Positions 46,478-54,416 of a DNA stretch of 64,000 nucleotides are shown here, one piece after another (position 1 is the first letter of the stretch; each line of letters opens with the position of its first letter). The position numbers and the translations under genes were made by a program. Source of the DNA: Massiliimalia sp964370215 (GTDB taxonomy: Bacteria; Bacillota; Clostridia; Oscillospirales; Ruminococcaceae); NCBI GenBank assembly GCA_964370215.1, contig CAYJIM010000001.1, positions 130,675-194,674 on the forward strand, given 5' to 3'. The notes beneath the pieces are model-generated. The model did not search any database and had not been told where the DNA came from. It worked only from the letters and a program-made list of their open reading frames with translations.

Positions 46478-48085
46478 ATGGATTATATCATTAAAAATGG
46501 TACTGTGTATGACGGTCTCGGCTCTTCACCACAAAAAACAGATATTTTGATCAAAGATCATCGCATTGAGGCAATTGGACATTTTGACACGGTTCAAGCA
46601 CCGATCATAGATGCCTCGAATAAACTGGTTACACCCGGCTTTATCGACCTGCATCGACATTGTGACCTTGCAATTTTTGGTAAACCATTTGGATTCGTTG
46701 AATTGGCACAAGGAATCACGACCTGCTTTGGAGGAAACTGCGGGATGTCTGCTGTACCGACTGTTCCACAATACCGAGCGGCACTTTTGGATTATCTGTC
46801 CCCTTGTTTGGGGCAATGCCAAACACCGTCCTTTACCAGTCATGCTACATATGTTGCTGCCCTACAAAACACATTGTTACCGCTTCATTACGGCTTTTTT
46901 GCAGGACTCGGGGCACTTCGTATTGCTGTTGCAGGATTTGATCCAACACCGTTGCGACCAAAACAGATGGATCAAATCAAAGAGTTGCTCCGTGATGCAT
47001 TGTCGCAAGGCGCGTTCGGCTTGAGCATTGGGTTGATGTATCTGCCGGAAGCTTATTTTACTTTAGATGAATTGGTAGAAATCATTTCAGTGCTACGAGG
47101 ACGTGGCATACTTGTTTGCCATATGCGCCACGAAACTGCATTACTGCCCGAGGCTGTGGCAGAAATGATTGACATTGCCACCCGCAGCGAGGTTGCAGTG
47201 CAAATTAGCCACTTTAAGGCCGCCGGTAAGGTCGCTCACCAAAAGCAAGTACTAGCAAAGGCCATTGCAATGATTGAAAACGCGCGTGCCACCGGCTTGG
47301 ATCTGACAGTTGATGTTTATCCCTATGATTGCGGTGCTTCTACTATGATGCAGTTGATTCCACCAGCCTTTTTGACGGATGGCGTTTTGACTGCCATGAA
47401 GCGCTTAGAGCGTCCACAAGGGGTTGCGCATTTACGCCGATTGCTATCGGAAAAACAATCGAGTTGGGATCCTTTGGGTGAGATGATCGGTTATGAGCGG
47501 ATCTTTGTTACCGGACTGACAGGTTCAAGCAATCGCCATTATATTGGGAAAAGTTTAGCGGAAATTACGCAAATAGGCCACTTTTCAGATATTGCAGATT
47601 GTTTGGCAACATTGCTACGAGAGGAAGGTACCGGTGTTTCTATCATTTTGCAGAGTATGCGCCAATCCGACATTGATATGGTTGTCCGCCTTCCCTACTC
47701 CATGCTTATTTCAGATGCGCTGTATGGAGATGATCAAAACCCACACCCACGCTTGATGGGGTCTTTTCCTAAGTTTTTACGTCAATACGCATGGGACAGA
47801 AAGTTGTTATCCACTGAAGTTGCCCTCCAAAAAATGACTTCTATGCCGGCCAACCGTCTCAATCTCTCTACGTTTGGTCGGATCACCCCCGGTGCAACAG
47901 CAGACTTATTGGTGATCGATCCAAAAAAATTCACCGATCAGGCAGACTATCAGCATTCAACAAAATTATCAGTTGGACCGGATCAAATCCTGTTGCGTGG
48001 CCAACTTGTATTTGAACACCAAACACCGTCTTTGGAAAAACACGGGCTTCTGCTTCAAAACGGTAAATCCAATGTTCCCTTTTAA
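46478..48085 (+). CDS. N-acyl-D-amino-acid deacylase (D-aminoacylase)
   Basis: This 535-residue amidohydrolase releases D-amino acids from their N-acyl forms. Zinc ligands and relatives can be placed: GFIDLHRHCD (H59, H61), GGNCGMSA (C88, bridging cysteine of the D-aminoacylase family), HMRHE, ISHFKAAG and SDALYGDDQNPHPRLMGSFPKFL with the catalytic aspartate. The C-terminal RLNLSTFGRITPGATADLLVIDP returns to the small beta domain. No signal peptide, so it is cytosolic. GGAAGG precedes the ATG. It is divergent from the RidA and D-serine dehydratase-like pair, which suggests a D-amino-acid breakdown module. Confidence 0.92.
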   Translation: MDYIIKNGTVYDGLGSSPQKTDILIKDHRIEAIGHFDTVQAPIIDASNKLVTPGFIDLHRHCDLAIFGKPFGFVELAQGITTCFGGNCGMSAVPTVPQYRAALLDYLSPCLGQCQTPSFTSHATYVAALQNTLLPLHYGFFAGLGALRIAVAGFDPTPLRPKQMDQIKELLRDALSQGAFGLSIGLMYLPEAYFTLDELVEIISVLRGRGILVCHMRHETALLPEAVAEMIDIATRSEVAVQISHFKAAGKVAHQKQVLAKAIAMIENARATGLDLTVDVYPYDCGASTMMQLIPPAFLTDGVLTAMKRLERPQGVAHLRRLLSEKQSSWDPLGEMIGYERIFVTGLTGSSNRHYIGKSLAEITQIGHFSDIADCLATLLREEGTGVSIILQSMRQSDIDMVVRLPYSMLISDALYGDDQNPHPRLMGSFPKFLRQYAWDRKLLSTEVALQKMTSMPANRLNLSTFGRITPGATADLLVIDPKKFTDQADYQHSTKLSVGPDQILLRGQLVFEHQTPSLEKHGLLLQNGKSNVPF

Positions 48086-48092
48086 TCAGCAT

Positions 48093-48146
48093 AAAACAGT
48101 GATTGCAACCATCGTTTTCTGTAATGATGGTTGCAATCACTGTTTT
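48093..48146. terminator. Strong bidirectional terminator
   Basis: Twenty-one-base perfect arms (48093-48113 and 48126-48146) enclose a 12-base loop, with TTTTTTTA on the plus strand and TTTTA on the minus strand. It separates the D-aminoacylase (+) from the radical SAM gene (-). Confidence 0.92.
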
Positions 48147-48147
48147 T

Positions 48148-49122
48148 TTAATAATATTCACGAGAAGCTTGATAATGTTCTAAATTCAGTTCTGCAAAGG
48201 AACCGATTTTTGCCAGATGATAGCGTATATCAAAGCAAAGTGCACATTTTGAGGTATACTCTTTTTTCTCCTCATAATCATATTGTTTTGCCAGTGCATA
48301 CAGTGCCGTCACACCACTATGTAATAATGCTTCAAATGCAGGATATGTCCCCTCTTCAATGCCTGCAACCGCTTTGTCAAGTGGCAGTTGTAGCCCGGTG
48401 CATTCCGGTGGAATAAACATCCCATGTGGGTCAATGTGAAAATGATTTGTGGATAACAAATCATGACATGGTGTATCATCTAAAATCTCAGCCAACGGAT
48501 AGGTTTTGTAAAATTCCTCTTCAATATTTAAAGCACGTCCACCATAACGGACACCATAGTATTTTGCTGTTGTGCGAACATACCCCTTCCCGAGACCTTC
48601 TTCGATTTCAGCACGGCTGTACGTACGATTGGTAGGCAAATTCCGAATACTATCCAAGAAATTTTGTTGCCACAAAAAGAATCCCATTCCGTAATACCCA
48701 CACCATTGTGCCAATTGCAATGCACGATCGGTCGGTACATATTCCATATGAAAGGGGTCAACAGAAATACAAAAAGATTCTACTCCGAGGTTGTATAGTA
48801 TATCCAACTTTTTGGCAACCGATTGTTGCTCGGTTGCCCAATTGGCATTGGTCTCCAAATAGTTTATTTTTAAGCCGCCTTCTGCCAGCCCTTCGACCAT
48901 TTGTTGTAAATCTTCAAATGACAAAAATGGCTCACCACCACCGATATGTATACCAGGACATCCATGCTTTTTGAGTATTGCCGCTGTGTTTTTTGCAATT
49001 TCTTTGGTCATATAGGTTTTTTCTCGCGTTGGCGAGCAGGCGTAAAGACAGTGTCTACAAGCAGCATTACACTGATAATTTGCCATGATGCCACCCTGTT
49101 TGAATGTTTTTAGTTGATACAA
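48148..49122 (-). CDS. Radical SAM protein of unknown substrate
   Basis: The cluster motif CX3CX2C is YQCNAACRHC (C18, C22, C25 from the chosen start). GGGEPFLSFEDLQQM follows, the SAM-binding GGE-type motif. A C-terminal CALC pair and an earlier PPEC cysteine might hold an auxiliary cluster. It does not match anaerobic sulfatase-maturing enzyme, whose extra cysteine set is absent. The start is a TTG with GGAG eight bases upstream, overlapping the metallopeptidase end by 13 bases; the longer frame from 49185 overlaps more, and an ATG lies 12 codons in. It is the last gene of a five-gene cluster. Substrate unknown; a peptide or small-molecule modification is possible. Confidence 0.85.
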   Translation of the reverse strand: MYQLKTFKQGGIMANYQCNAACRHCLYACSPTREKTYMTKEIAKNTAAILKKHGCPGIHIGGGEPFLSFEDLQQMVEGLAEGGLKINYLETNANWATEQQSVAKKLDILYNLGVESFCISVDPFHMEYVPTDRALQLAQWCGYYGMGFFLWQQNFLDSIRNLPTNRTYSRAEIEEGLGKGYVRTTAKYYGVRYGGRALNIEEEFYKTYPLAEILDDTPCHDLLSTNHFHIDPHGMFIPPECTGLQLPLDKAVAGIEEGTYPAFEALLHSGVTALYALAKQYDYEEKKEYTSKCALCFDIRYHLAKIGSFAELNLEHYQASREYY

Positions 49123-49874
49123 GATAACTTCTCCTTTTTGTTTGCAAATACTGCATCGTTTAATACTGCACGGCGTGCTTGCCAATCCGGCATCAAGGAT
49201 GCGACCAATGAATAAAATGGTTTTGCGTGATTTGGATGAATGAAATGCGCAAATTCATGTAGGATAACATAATCAATTACTGACGGAGGTAAATGCACCA
49301 GTCGCTTACTCAACGTGATTTTTCCTTTGTTTGGGAAACAACTCCCCCATCTTGAAGTCATTAAGCGCAGTTGGATGGTGGGCATTGATACACCCATTGG
49401 TTCAAATAGCGGATAGATCCGATCAACTGCAGTCGCAATATAGTCTGCCAGTTGTTTTGTAAAGTAATCCGATAAAATCTTTTGTTTTTGTTCCTCTGTC
49501 AGATCATCGGGCACTGTGAAATGCAGTTGATTCCCCTCTTGTTGGATGGAAGTTGACGCCCTCACGATGATGTGTAGTGTTTTCGGCTGTCCGAAAAGAG
49601 AAAATGTTTCACCGTCAATAACATGATCAATGTCAAGTGTATTTGCTTGACATGTATGGTAGCGATGTAAATGTGAGAGGATAAATGTTGACTTTTCGAG
49701 CAAAAATCGCTCTATCACCGCAATTGGTACTCGCCTTGGTGCGGACACCCTGACCTCCCCTGTCGGCTTAATGCGCAAGTTGATGTACTTGACAGTCTTT
49801 TTTTCAAGAGTATAGGAAATGATTTCATCGCCTAATCTAATCGAATATTGTTTGATGTTTTTCATCTGTTTCAT
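49110..49874 (-). CDS. YgjP-like (DUF45/M48-related) metallopeptidase
   Basis: The 254-residue protein matches the YgjP family of small soluble zinc peptidases. It has an N-terminal beta region (KKTVKYINLRIKPTGEVRVSAPRRVP), LMTSRWGSC and the zinc motif ILHEFAHFIHPNHAKPFYSLV (HExxH plus a downstream histidine). No signal peptide. Function is unproven in the family. The ATG overlaps the ferredoxin gene stop as ATGA, so translation is coupled to the redox genes upstream. Confidence 0.9.
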   Translation of the reverse strand: MKQMKNIKQYSIRLGDEIISYTLEKKTVKYINLRIKPTGEVRVSAPRRVPIAVIERFLLEKSTFILSHLHRYHTCQANTLDIDHVIDGETFSLFGQPKTLHIIVRASTSIQQEGNQLHFTVPDDLTEEQKQKILSDYFTKQLADYIATAVDRIYPLFEPMGVSMPTIQLRLMTSRWGSCFPNKGKITLSKRLVHLPPSVIDYVILHEFAHFIHPNHAKPFYSLVASLMPDWQARRAVLNDAVFANKKEKLSCIN

Positions 49875-50776
49875 TTTGGTTCAGTTCCTGTACTGCTTGG
49901 GGATGATGGTACATGAATGTTGGTGTATTTTGAAAACCCCGTCGATAAATTGCTGGAAATTGCACCGTGCGGACAAGCACGTTTACAGTCTCCACATCGA
50001 ATACACTCCGCTGAATTGATCTGTGTCGTCACTGCAACTCCCATTTTACAGACAGTTTCACAGCGTTTACAATTGGTGCATTTGGGTTGGTCGATCTGTA
50101 ATTGATAAAGGCTAAAGCGTTGAAACAACGCATAAAATGCACCAAGCGGACAAAGATATTTGCAAAATGGTCGGTAAATAAAGATCGATAATAGCAGGAT
50201 AGCAAACAATAGTAGCATTTTCCATCCGAACAATAATCCCACAATTGCCTGCAACGAAGGATTTGTCAGTACCAATGGGATACCGCCGAATAATGTACCG
50301 GATGGGCAGATCCATTTACAAAATGCAGGTGATCCTAAACCAAATTCATTGACCGCAAACAACGGAAGCCATAATACAAAGATCACCAAAATAGCATATT
50401 TTAAGTAGCGTAATGGTTTGTCAATCGCTTTCGGTATCGTCCATTTTCTCCATTTGATTTTATATAAAAGATCCTGCACCCAACCAAATGGGCACAAAAA
50501 ACCACAAATCAGTCGCCCCATGACCACACCGAATAGCAAGAGTAGCCCCAAAACATAAAAAGAAATGTATTGCCCTTTACCAGACAAAATAGCTTGTAGA
50601 GAGCCGATTGGACAGGAAGCAAGAGCACCCGGACAGGAGTAACAATTGAGCCCCGGTGTACATAGCAATTTACTCTCTCCTTGAAAAATTTTGCCATTGA
50701 CAAAGCCAAGGAGATACCCGTTGCTGACCACCGTAAAGATTGCTTGAATCCAAGGGCGAACGTTTATGTTTTTCAT
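49871..50776 (-). CDS. Membrane polyferredoxin, NapH/4Fe-4S binding family
   Basis: The protein (301 residues from the ATG at 50776) has about four or five membrane helices and several cysteine groups. The N-terminal group is CTPGLNCYSCPGALASCPIG. Membrane-proximal motifs CPFGWVQD, CKWICPSGTLFGG and CKYLCPLGAFYALF are of the NapH/CcoG type. Two C-terminal 4Fe-4S motifs are CTNCKRCETVCK and CIRCGDCKRACP. Such proteins pass electrons across or to the membrane. It lies four bases after the CXXC micro-gene and just after a TlpA lipoprotein gene, suggesting that it delivers electrons to exported thiol-redox partners (inference). Confidence 0.9.
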   Translation of the reverse strand: MKNINVRPWIQAIFTVVSNGYLLGFVNGKIFQGESKLLCTPGLNCYSCPGALASCPIGSLQAILSGKGQYISFYVLGLLLLFGVVMGRLICGFLCPFGWVQDLLYKIKWRKWTIPKAIDKPLRYLKYAILVIFVLWLPLFAVNEFGLGSPAFCKWICPSGTLFGGIPLVLTNPSLQAIVGLLFGWKMLLLFAILLLSIFIYRPFCKYLCPLGAFYALFQRFSLYQLQIDQPKCTNCKRCETVCKMGVAVTTQINSAECIRCGDCKRACPHGAISSNLSTGFSKYTNIHVPSSPSSTGTEPK

Positions 50777-50780
50777 ACCA

Positions 50781-50927
50781 TCACCCGATCCCAATACATT
50801 CTAAGCAAATAACCACTGCTTTTCGTAAGACAAGTAGATATTCCTGTTGCCAGATTCCAATGGCCAAAAATATCAACGCAACAAAAAGTAAGCCAAACCG
50901 CAAGATCAACTGCCACCGTCTTTCCAT
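50781..50927 (-). CDS. 48-residue membrane CXXC peptide (CD1871A-like)
   Basis: This short ORF encodes one hydrophobic helix (about residues 8-26) followed by KAVVICLECIGIG at the very C-terminus, with a CLEC motif. That arrangement resembles the CD1871A family of CXXC-containing clostridial micro-proteins, which occur beside TlpA and ferredoxin genes. The ATG has a strong GGAGGAAGGG upstream, and the stop is four bases from the next start. A thiol relay between the polyferredoxin and TlpA is plausible (inference). Identity rests on the short C-terminal pattern and the context. Confidence 0.82.
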   Translation of the reverse strand: MERRWQLILRFGLLFVALIFLAIGIWQQEYLLVLRKAVVICLECIGIG

Positions 50928-50948
50928 ATGCCCTTCCTCCTTACTTAA

Positions 50949-50984
50949 AACAGCCTTTCAAAATAGTCATCTTGAAAGGCTGTT
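50949..50984 (-). terminator. Hairpin between tlpA-like gene and the CXXC peptide gene
   Basis: Thirteen-base perfect arms (AACAGCCTTTCAA and its complement) enclose a 10-base loop, followed on the minus strand by TTTTAAG. It lies 5 bases after the TlpA stop and could act as a partial terminator that lowers downstream expression. Confidence 0.65.
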
Positions 50985-50989
50985 ACTCA

Positions 50990-51628
50990 TCACGTATGTT
51001 CTGCTAAAAGATCATCAATCAATGCCAAATAGGTGTTCACTTCATCAGAAGCAGGTGTTCCTTGCGCCATTGTGATAAAATTCCCATCACCGTCTAAAAA
51101 CAGAATAGTGGGAAAGACCTGAATATAGGGTGCCAAACTTTCATTCAGCGCATCGTCCGCAATCAAGGTGTCAAAGGTGACACCATTGCTTTCTAAAATA
51201 TTTTCCGTAGTGCTACGTTCAATATCTGCATCACTGCCATAGGAAATCAAGTTGACATTATCCGGCAGCTGTGTATCCAAAGCCGCCAAGTCCGGCATAC
51301 CAGCAATACACGCTGGACACCAAGTTGCCCAAACATATAACATCGTCAAATCATAACTTTCTAAGTCTGCTTGTGTGAATGTGCTGTCACCGATCGTTTG
51401 TGCTTCAAACTCACCAAATACCGTTTGGCTGTAATCAACGGAATGCTCTTCCGATTCAGCCGGCATCTCTTCTTGTAACTTTTGTTCTGCCGATTCCGTA
51501 GTTGCTGGCTCCCCTGCTTTCACCACTTCCTGTTCCGTGATTTGCGTTGTTTGTTGTAAAGACACACATCCCGTAACCGTTACCAAAAGTGCGCTAACAA
51601 AAGCCAATAATTTGATTTTATTTTTCAT
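50990..51628 (-). CDS. TlpA-family thioredoxin-like lipoprotein
   Basis: The 212-residue protein is a lipoprotein by its N-terminus: basic start, hydrophobic stretch and lipobox VTGC at Cys21. A low-complexity Glu/Thr-rich linker (about 25-68) follows, then a thioredoxin fold with WATWCPAC (C104, C107) and the cis-proline region around VFPTILFLDGDG. It should sit on the outer face of the membrane and carry out thiol-disulfide exchange. GGAGGG precedes the ATG. A TATAAT box is seen upstream near 51680 without a convincing -35. Confidence 0.93.
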   Translation of the reverse strand: MKNKIKLLAFVSALLVTVTGCVSLQQTTQITEQEVVKAGEPATTESAEQKLQEEMPAESEEHSVDYSQTVFGEFEAQTIGDSTFTQADLESYDLTMLYVWATWCPACIAGMPDLAALDTQLPDNVNLISYGSDADIERSTTENILESNGVTFDTLIADDALNESLAPYIQVFPTILFLDGDGNFITMAQGTPASDEVNTYLALIDDLLAEHT

Positions 51629-51769
51629 GGCAATCCCTCCAAATTCCCAAACGACTGTTTTTTCGGATTGTTTTTATTATACCAAATTACTCTCTTCTTT
51701 TGGTGAATAATTTATGGACAACAAACAACTTTATATGATTTTCAGAATGCTATCCAATTCACAGAAAAA

Positions 51770-51805
51770 AGTCCCTTGACGTATGATCAAAAACATCAAA
51801 GGACT
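51770..51805 (-). terminator. Terminator after the FNT gene
   Basis: Ten-base arms (AGTCCTTTGA/TCAAGGGACT on the minus strand, one G-U pair) enclose a 16-base loop, followed by TTTTTTC. It lies 22 bases after the stop. Confidence 0.82.
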
Positions 51806-51826
51806 CTTTACTGTATTATATTTTTG

Positions 51827-52456
51827 TTACTTTGTTTTTTCTTCATAGAGCAGTTTCATGACTGGGATGAAAGCGCAACCAACAAGGTTACCGACCGCCA
51901 CCACTGTCAAGTACGATACTGCGTGAAGATTCCAGGCATTTGCAAATGAAACGTAAAACATATTGGCCACAACATGCTCACACCCTAAAACAATAAAGAA
52001 TACAACAGGTAGACAAAGAGAAAAGTACCTACCAAATCCGTCTGTATTTTTATGATAACCGTAAATGGCAAAGTAGATCATCACTCCACAACCAATCGCC
52101 ATGACAAATCCACTAAAATAGTCGGTCGCTAATTTCCCAGCCACCACCTCTTCTCCAATCGGAATTAGCTTTTTTAATTTGACCATACGAAACAGATACC
52201 CCGTCGCGACTGCACCGATCAAATTACCCAGTAATGCATTGAAGAGTAAAGGGATAATGGCTCGTCCTTTCTCCACTATATAACAGGCTTTTCCTGTATA
52301 CAAATTCCATCCAAATAAATAGATGACCATGAGTCCCAGACAAAATAGTATGCCCCCAACAACATGGTTTTCCTGTGTCAGATAGCCGACTGCTCCAAAA
52401 GAGACAGCCATACCAGCTAGAATACTTTTCAATAGCTCTTTGAAAAATTGTTTCAT
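51827..52456 (-). CDS. Formate/nitrite transporter family channel
   Basis: The protein (209 residues from the ATG at 52456) belongs to the FNT family of pentameric anion channels. It shows the conserved GCEHVVANM block with the central pore histidine, the NLVGC segment after it, and an early LYTGK loop corresponding to the family FTGN. About six membrane helices can be drawn. It is shorter than typical FocA/NirC (270-285). Which anion it carries (formate, nitrite, hydrosulfide or another) cannot be read. It has its own promoter and terminator. Confidence 0.87.
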   Translation of the reverse strand: MKQFFKELLKSILAGMAVSFGAVGYLTQENHVVGGILFCLGLMVIYLFGWNLYTGKACYIVEKGRAIIPLLFNALLGNLIGAVATGYLFRMVKLKKLIPIGEEVVAGKLATDYFSGFVMAIGCGVMIYFAIYGYHKNTDGFGRYFSLCLPVVFFIVLGCEHVVANMFYVSFANAWNLHAVSYLTVVAVGNLVGCAFIPVMKLLYEEKTK

Positions 52457-52497
52457 GCGCACCACTTTCTTTTGTTATAATTTTAACATACTTCATT

Positions 52498-52526
52498 ATG
52501 ATACCAGATTGAAAACCAAAATTCAA
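52498..52526 (-). promoter_or_regulatory. Promoter for the FNT gene
   Basis: The minus strand reads TTGAAT (52521-52526), a 17-base spacer and TATCAT (52498-52503), about 40 bases before the ATG. Confidence 0.65.
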
Positions 52527-52559
52527 GTATTTGATCGACATTTTTTATATTAACCACAC

Positions 52560-52588
52560 TTTACAAACAGATTCCATCCTGTTATAAT
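52560..52588 (+). promoter_or_regulatory. Promoter for pheA
   Basis: TTTACA (52560-52565), a 17-base spacer and a perfect TATAAT (52583-52588) lie 39 bases before the TTG start. Confidence 0.82.
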
Positions 52589-52627
52589 ATTTTTTAGTAG
52601 TCATGTCTAAACACTGGGGGTATTTTT

Positions 52628-53743
52628 TTGAACTTAGAACAATGTAGAGCTGAGATCGACCGTATCGATCGTGAACTTTTAAAACTTTTTTCCGCACGTA
52701 TGGAAGTGGTCAAGCATGTAGCGACTTATAAAAAGGAACGGGACATGGAAATTTTTCATCCTGTGCGAGAAGAGGCTATTATCGCAGACCGTGTCGCACG
52801 GGCACCGGAGGAGTTTAAGCCATACGTAAAGCCATTTTTCACCCATTTAATGGAGTACAGCAAATGTATGCAATTGCGCCAAATTTGTGAAGAAGAGGGT
52901 TGGAACTATGAAGAGGCTTCACTTCAAGATACAAGGGAAACTAAGGTCGTCTACCAAGGCATTGCTGGCGCTTACCAACAGCTTGCCGCAAAGGAAATGT
53001 TCTCCAACGCAACGATTTCCGCTGTGGCAACGTTTAGTGAAGTATTTGAGCAAGTTTCCAGCGGCGCTGTTGATTATGGAGTATTGCCCTTAGAAAACTC
53101 CACTGCCGGTACCATCGGAGATGTGTATGATCTTTTGATTCGGTATGAGTTACATATCAACTTCATCCATCGCTTACAGATTCGTCATTGCTTGATGACA
53201 AAACCGACCACTTCTTTTGCAGAAATCACCGACATTTACACCCACCCGCAGTCCATTTTGCAATGTAAAAATGCACTTGCATCATTGCAAATTCCGGCAC
53301 ACCCTGTGGCAAATAATGCGGTTGCAGCTCAAATGGTCTCCGCATCTACCGAACCGATTGCCGCCATTTGTGCCAAAGAATGTGCTGAGCTTTATCAGTT
53401 AAACATTCATAAAGAGGATCTTCAGGACTCGGATCACAATTATACCCGTTTCATTGTCATTTCAAAGCACCTCTGTGTGCCATCGGAAGCGGTTGAGACC
53501 ACCGTGTGTCTGCGCTTGCCAAACCATAAAAATGAGCTTAACAAGCTGTTGACAAAGTTTTCCATTTACGGCATTGACCTGACTAAAATTGAGTCCAGAC
53601 CGATTGGGGATAAGGAATTCAACGTCACCTTTTATATCAGTTTTGAGGGGACCCTCCGTGATCCACAAGTGCGCGATCTCTTACAGGATCTTTCCTATCA
53701 TTATGAATGGTTTCGCCTGCTGGGCTGTTATCCGAAAAACTAA
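52628..53743 (+). CDS. pheA: Bifunctional chorismate mutase/prephenate dehydratase
   Basis: The 371-residue protein joins an AroQ-type chorismate mutase (about 1-90: CRAEIDRIDRELLKLFSARM, VATYKKERD) to prephenate dehydratase (about 105-285: YQGIAGAYQQLAA, PLENSTAGTIGDVYDLL, catalytic NYTRFIVI) and a C-terminal ACT domain with the IESRPI phenylalanine-binding motif. It makes phenylpyruvate, and feedback by phenylalanine is expected from the ACT site. The start is a TTG with GGGGG seven bases upstream. It is a single-gene unit between a promoter and a strong terminator. Confidence 0.95.
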   Translation: MNLEQCRAEIDRIDRELLKLFSARMEVVKHVATYKKERDMEIFHPVREEAIIADRVARAPEEFKPYVKPFFTHLMEYSKCMQLRQICEEEGWNYEEASLQDTRETKVVYQGIAGAYQQLAAKEMFSNATISAVATFSEVFEQVSSGAVDYGVLPLENSTAGTIGDVYDLLIRYELHINFIHRLQIRHCLMTKPTTSFAEITDIYTHPQSILQCKNALASLQIPAHPVANNAVAAQMVSASTEPIAAICAKECAELYQLNIHKEDLQDSDHNYTRFIVISKHLCVPSEAVETTVCLRLPNHKNELNKLLTKFSIYGIDLTKIESRPIGDKEFNVTFYISFEGTLRDPQVRDLLQDLSYHYEWFRLLGCYPKN

Positions 53744-53794
53744 AAAACAGAAGAACAGAGAAGGATGTACAATCCCTCTCTGTTCTTCTGTTTT
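53744..53794. terminator. Bidirectional terminator between pheA and thiE
   Basis: Eighteen-base perfect arms (AAAACAGAAGAACAGAGA and its complement) enclose a 15-base loop. T-rich ends are present on both strands, serving the convergent pheA (+) and thiE (-). Confidence 0.9.
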
Positions 53795-54416
53795 ATAACT
53801 GTAAAAACCGTTTTTTCAGAGCTGCTGCTGCTTTCGTTTCATCTTCTTGTGCTGCAATGGCAGAAACAACGGCAATGCCATCTATGCCCATTGGTTGGAA
53901 CAGGTGCGCATTACTCATACCGATCCCACCGATGACCACCAGTGGTACAGAAACTGCCTTGCGGATGTCCTGAAGTGTCTCCATGTTCACATCGTTGGTG
54001 TCAGTTTTTGTTGCTGTTTGAAACATGGCACCAACGCCTAAATAATCTGCGCCATCTTGCACCGCTTTAGTTGCTTGTGCCACCGTCGAGGCAGAAACGC
54101 CGAGTAGCTTTTCTTTTCCGATGAGCTGACGGACCGCTTTTGCCGGTAGGTCACGTTGCCCTACATGTACTCCTGCCGCATCCACTGCCATTGCAATGTC
54201 CACACGGTCGTTGATGATGAGTGGTACATGATAGCGATCTGTGACCTCTTTTGTTCTCAGTGCCAATCGATAAAATACACCGGCATCCACGTCCTTTTCC
54301 CGCAGTTGTACCACCGTACAGCCCCCTAAAATTGCACGTTCCACAGAAGTTTCTAAACTGTCGGCGACCATTAGGGTACGGTCGGTACAATAATATAGCG
54401 TATAATCTACTCGCAT
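53793..54416 (-). CDS. thiE: Thiamine phosphate synthase
   Basis: ThiE joins HMP diphosphate and hydroxyethylthiazole phosphate to thiamine phosphate. Motifs: LREKDVDAGVFYRLA, PLIINDRVDIAMAVDAAGVHVGQRDLPAKAVR, GVSASTVAQA and VVIGGIGMSNAHLF for phosphate binding. It is a TIM barrel of 207 residues from the ATG at 54416, which overlaps the thiM stop and has GGGGGG upstream. It is the last gene of the thiamine operon. Confidence 0.96.
   Translation of the reverse strand: MRVDYTLYYCTDRTLMVADSLETSVERAILGGCTVVQLREKDVDAGVFYRLALRTKEVTDRYHVPLIINDRVDIAMAVDAAGVHVGQRDLPAKAVRQLIGKEKLLGVSASTVAQATKAVQDGADYLGVGAMFQTATKTDTNDVNMETLQDIRKAVSVPLVVIGGIGMSNAHLFQPMGIDGIAVVSAIAAQEDETKAAAALKKRFLQL

Noticed and set aside
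48148..49122. Radical SAM gene as the maturase for the nearby sulfatase
   Set aside because: It has one CX3CX2C cluster and lacks the extra cysteine set of anaerobic sulfatase-maturing enzymes; it belongs to a different transcript.
51660..51720. Full promoter for the TlpA gene
   Set aside because: A clear TATAAT is present but no acceptable -35 at 16-18 bases; noted in the gene entry only.
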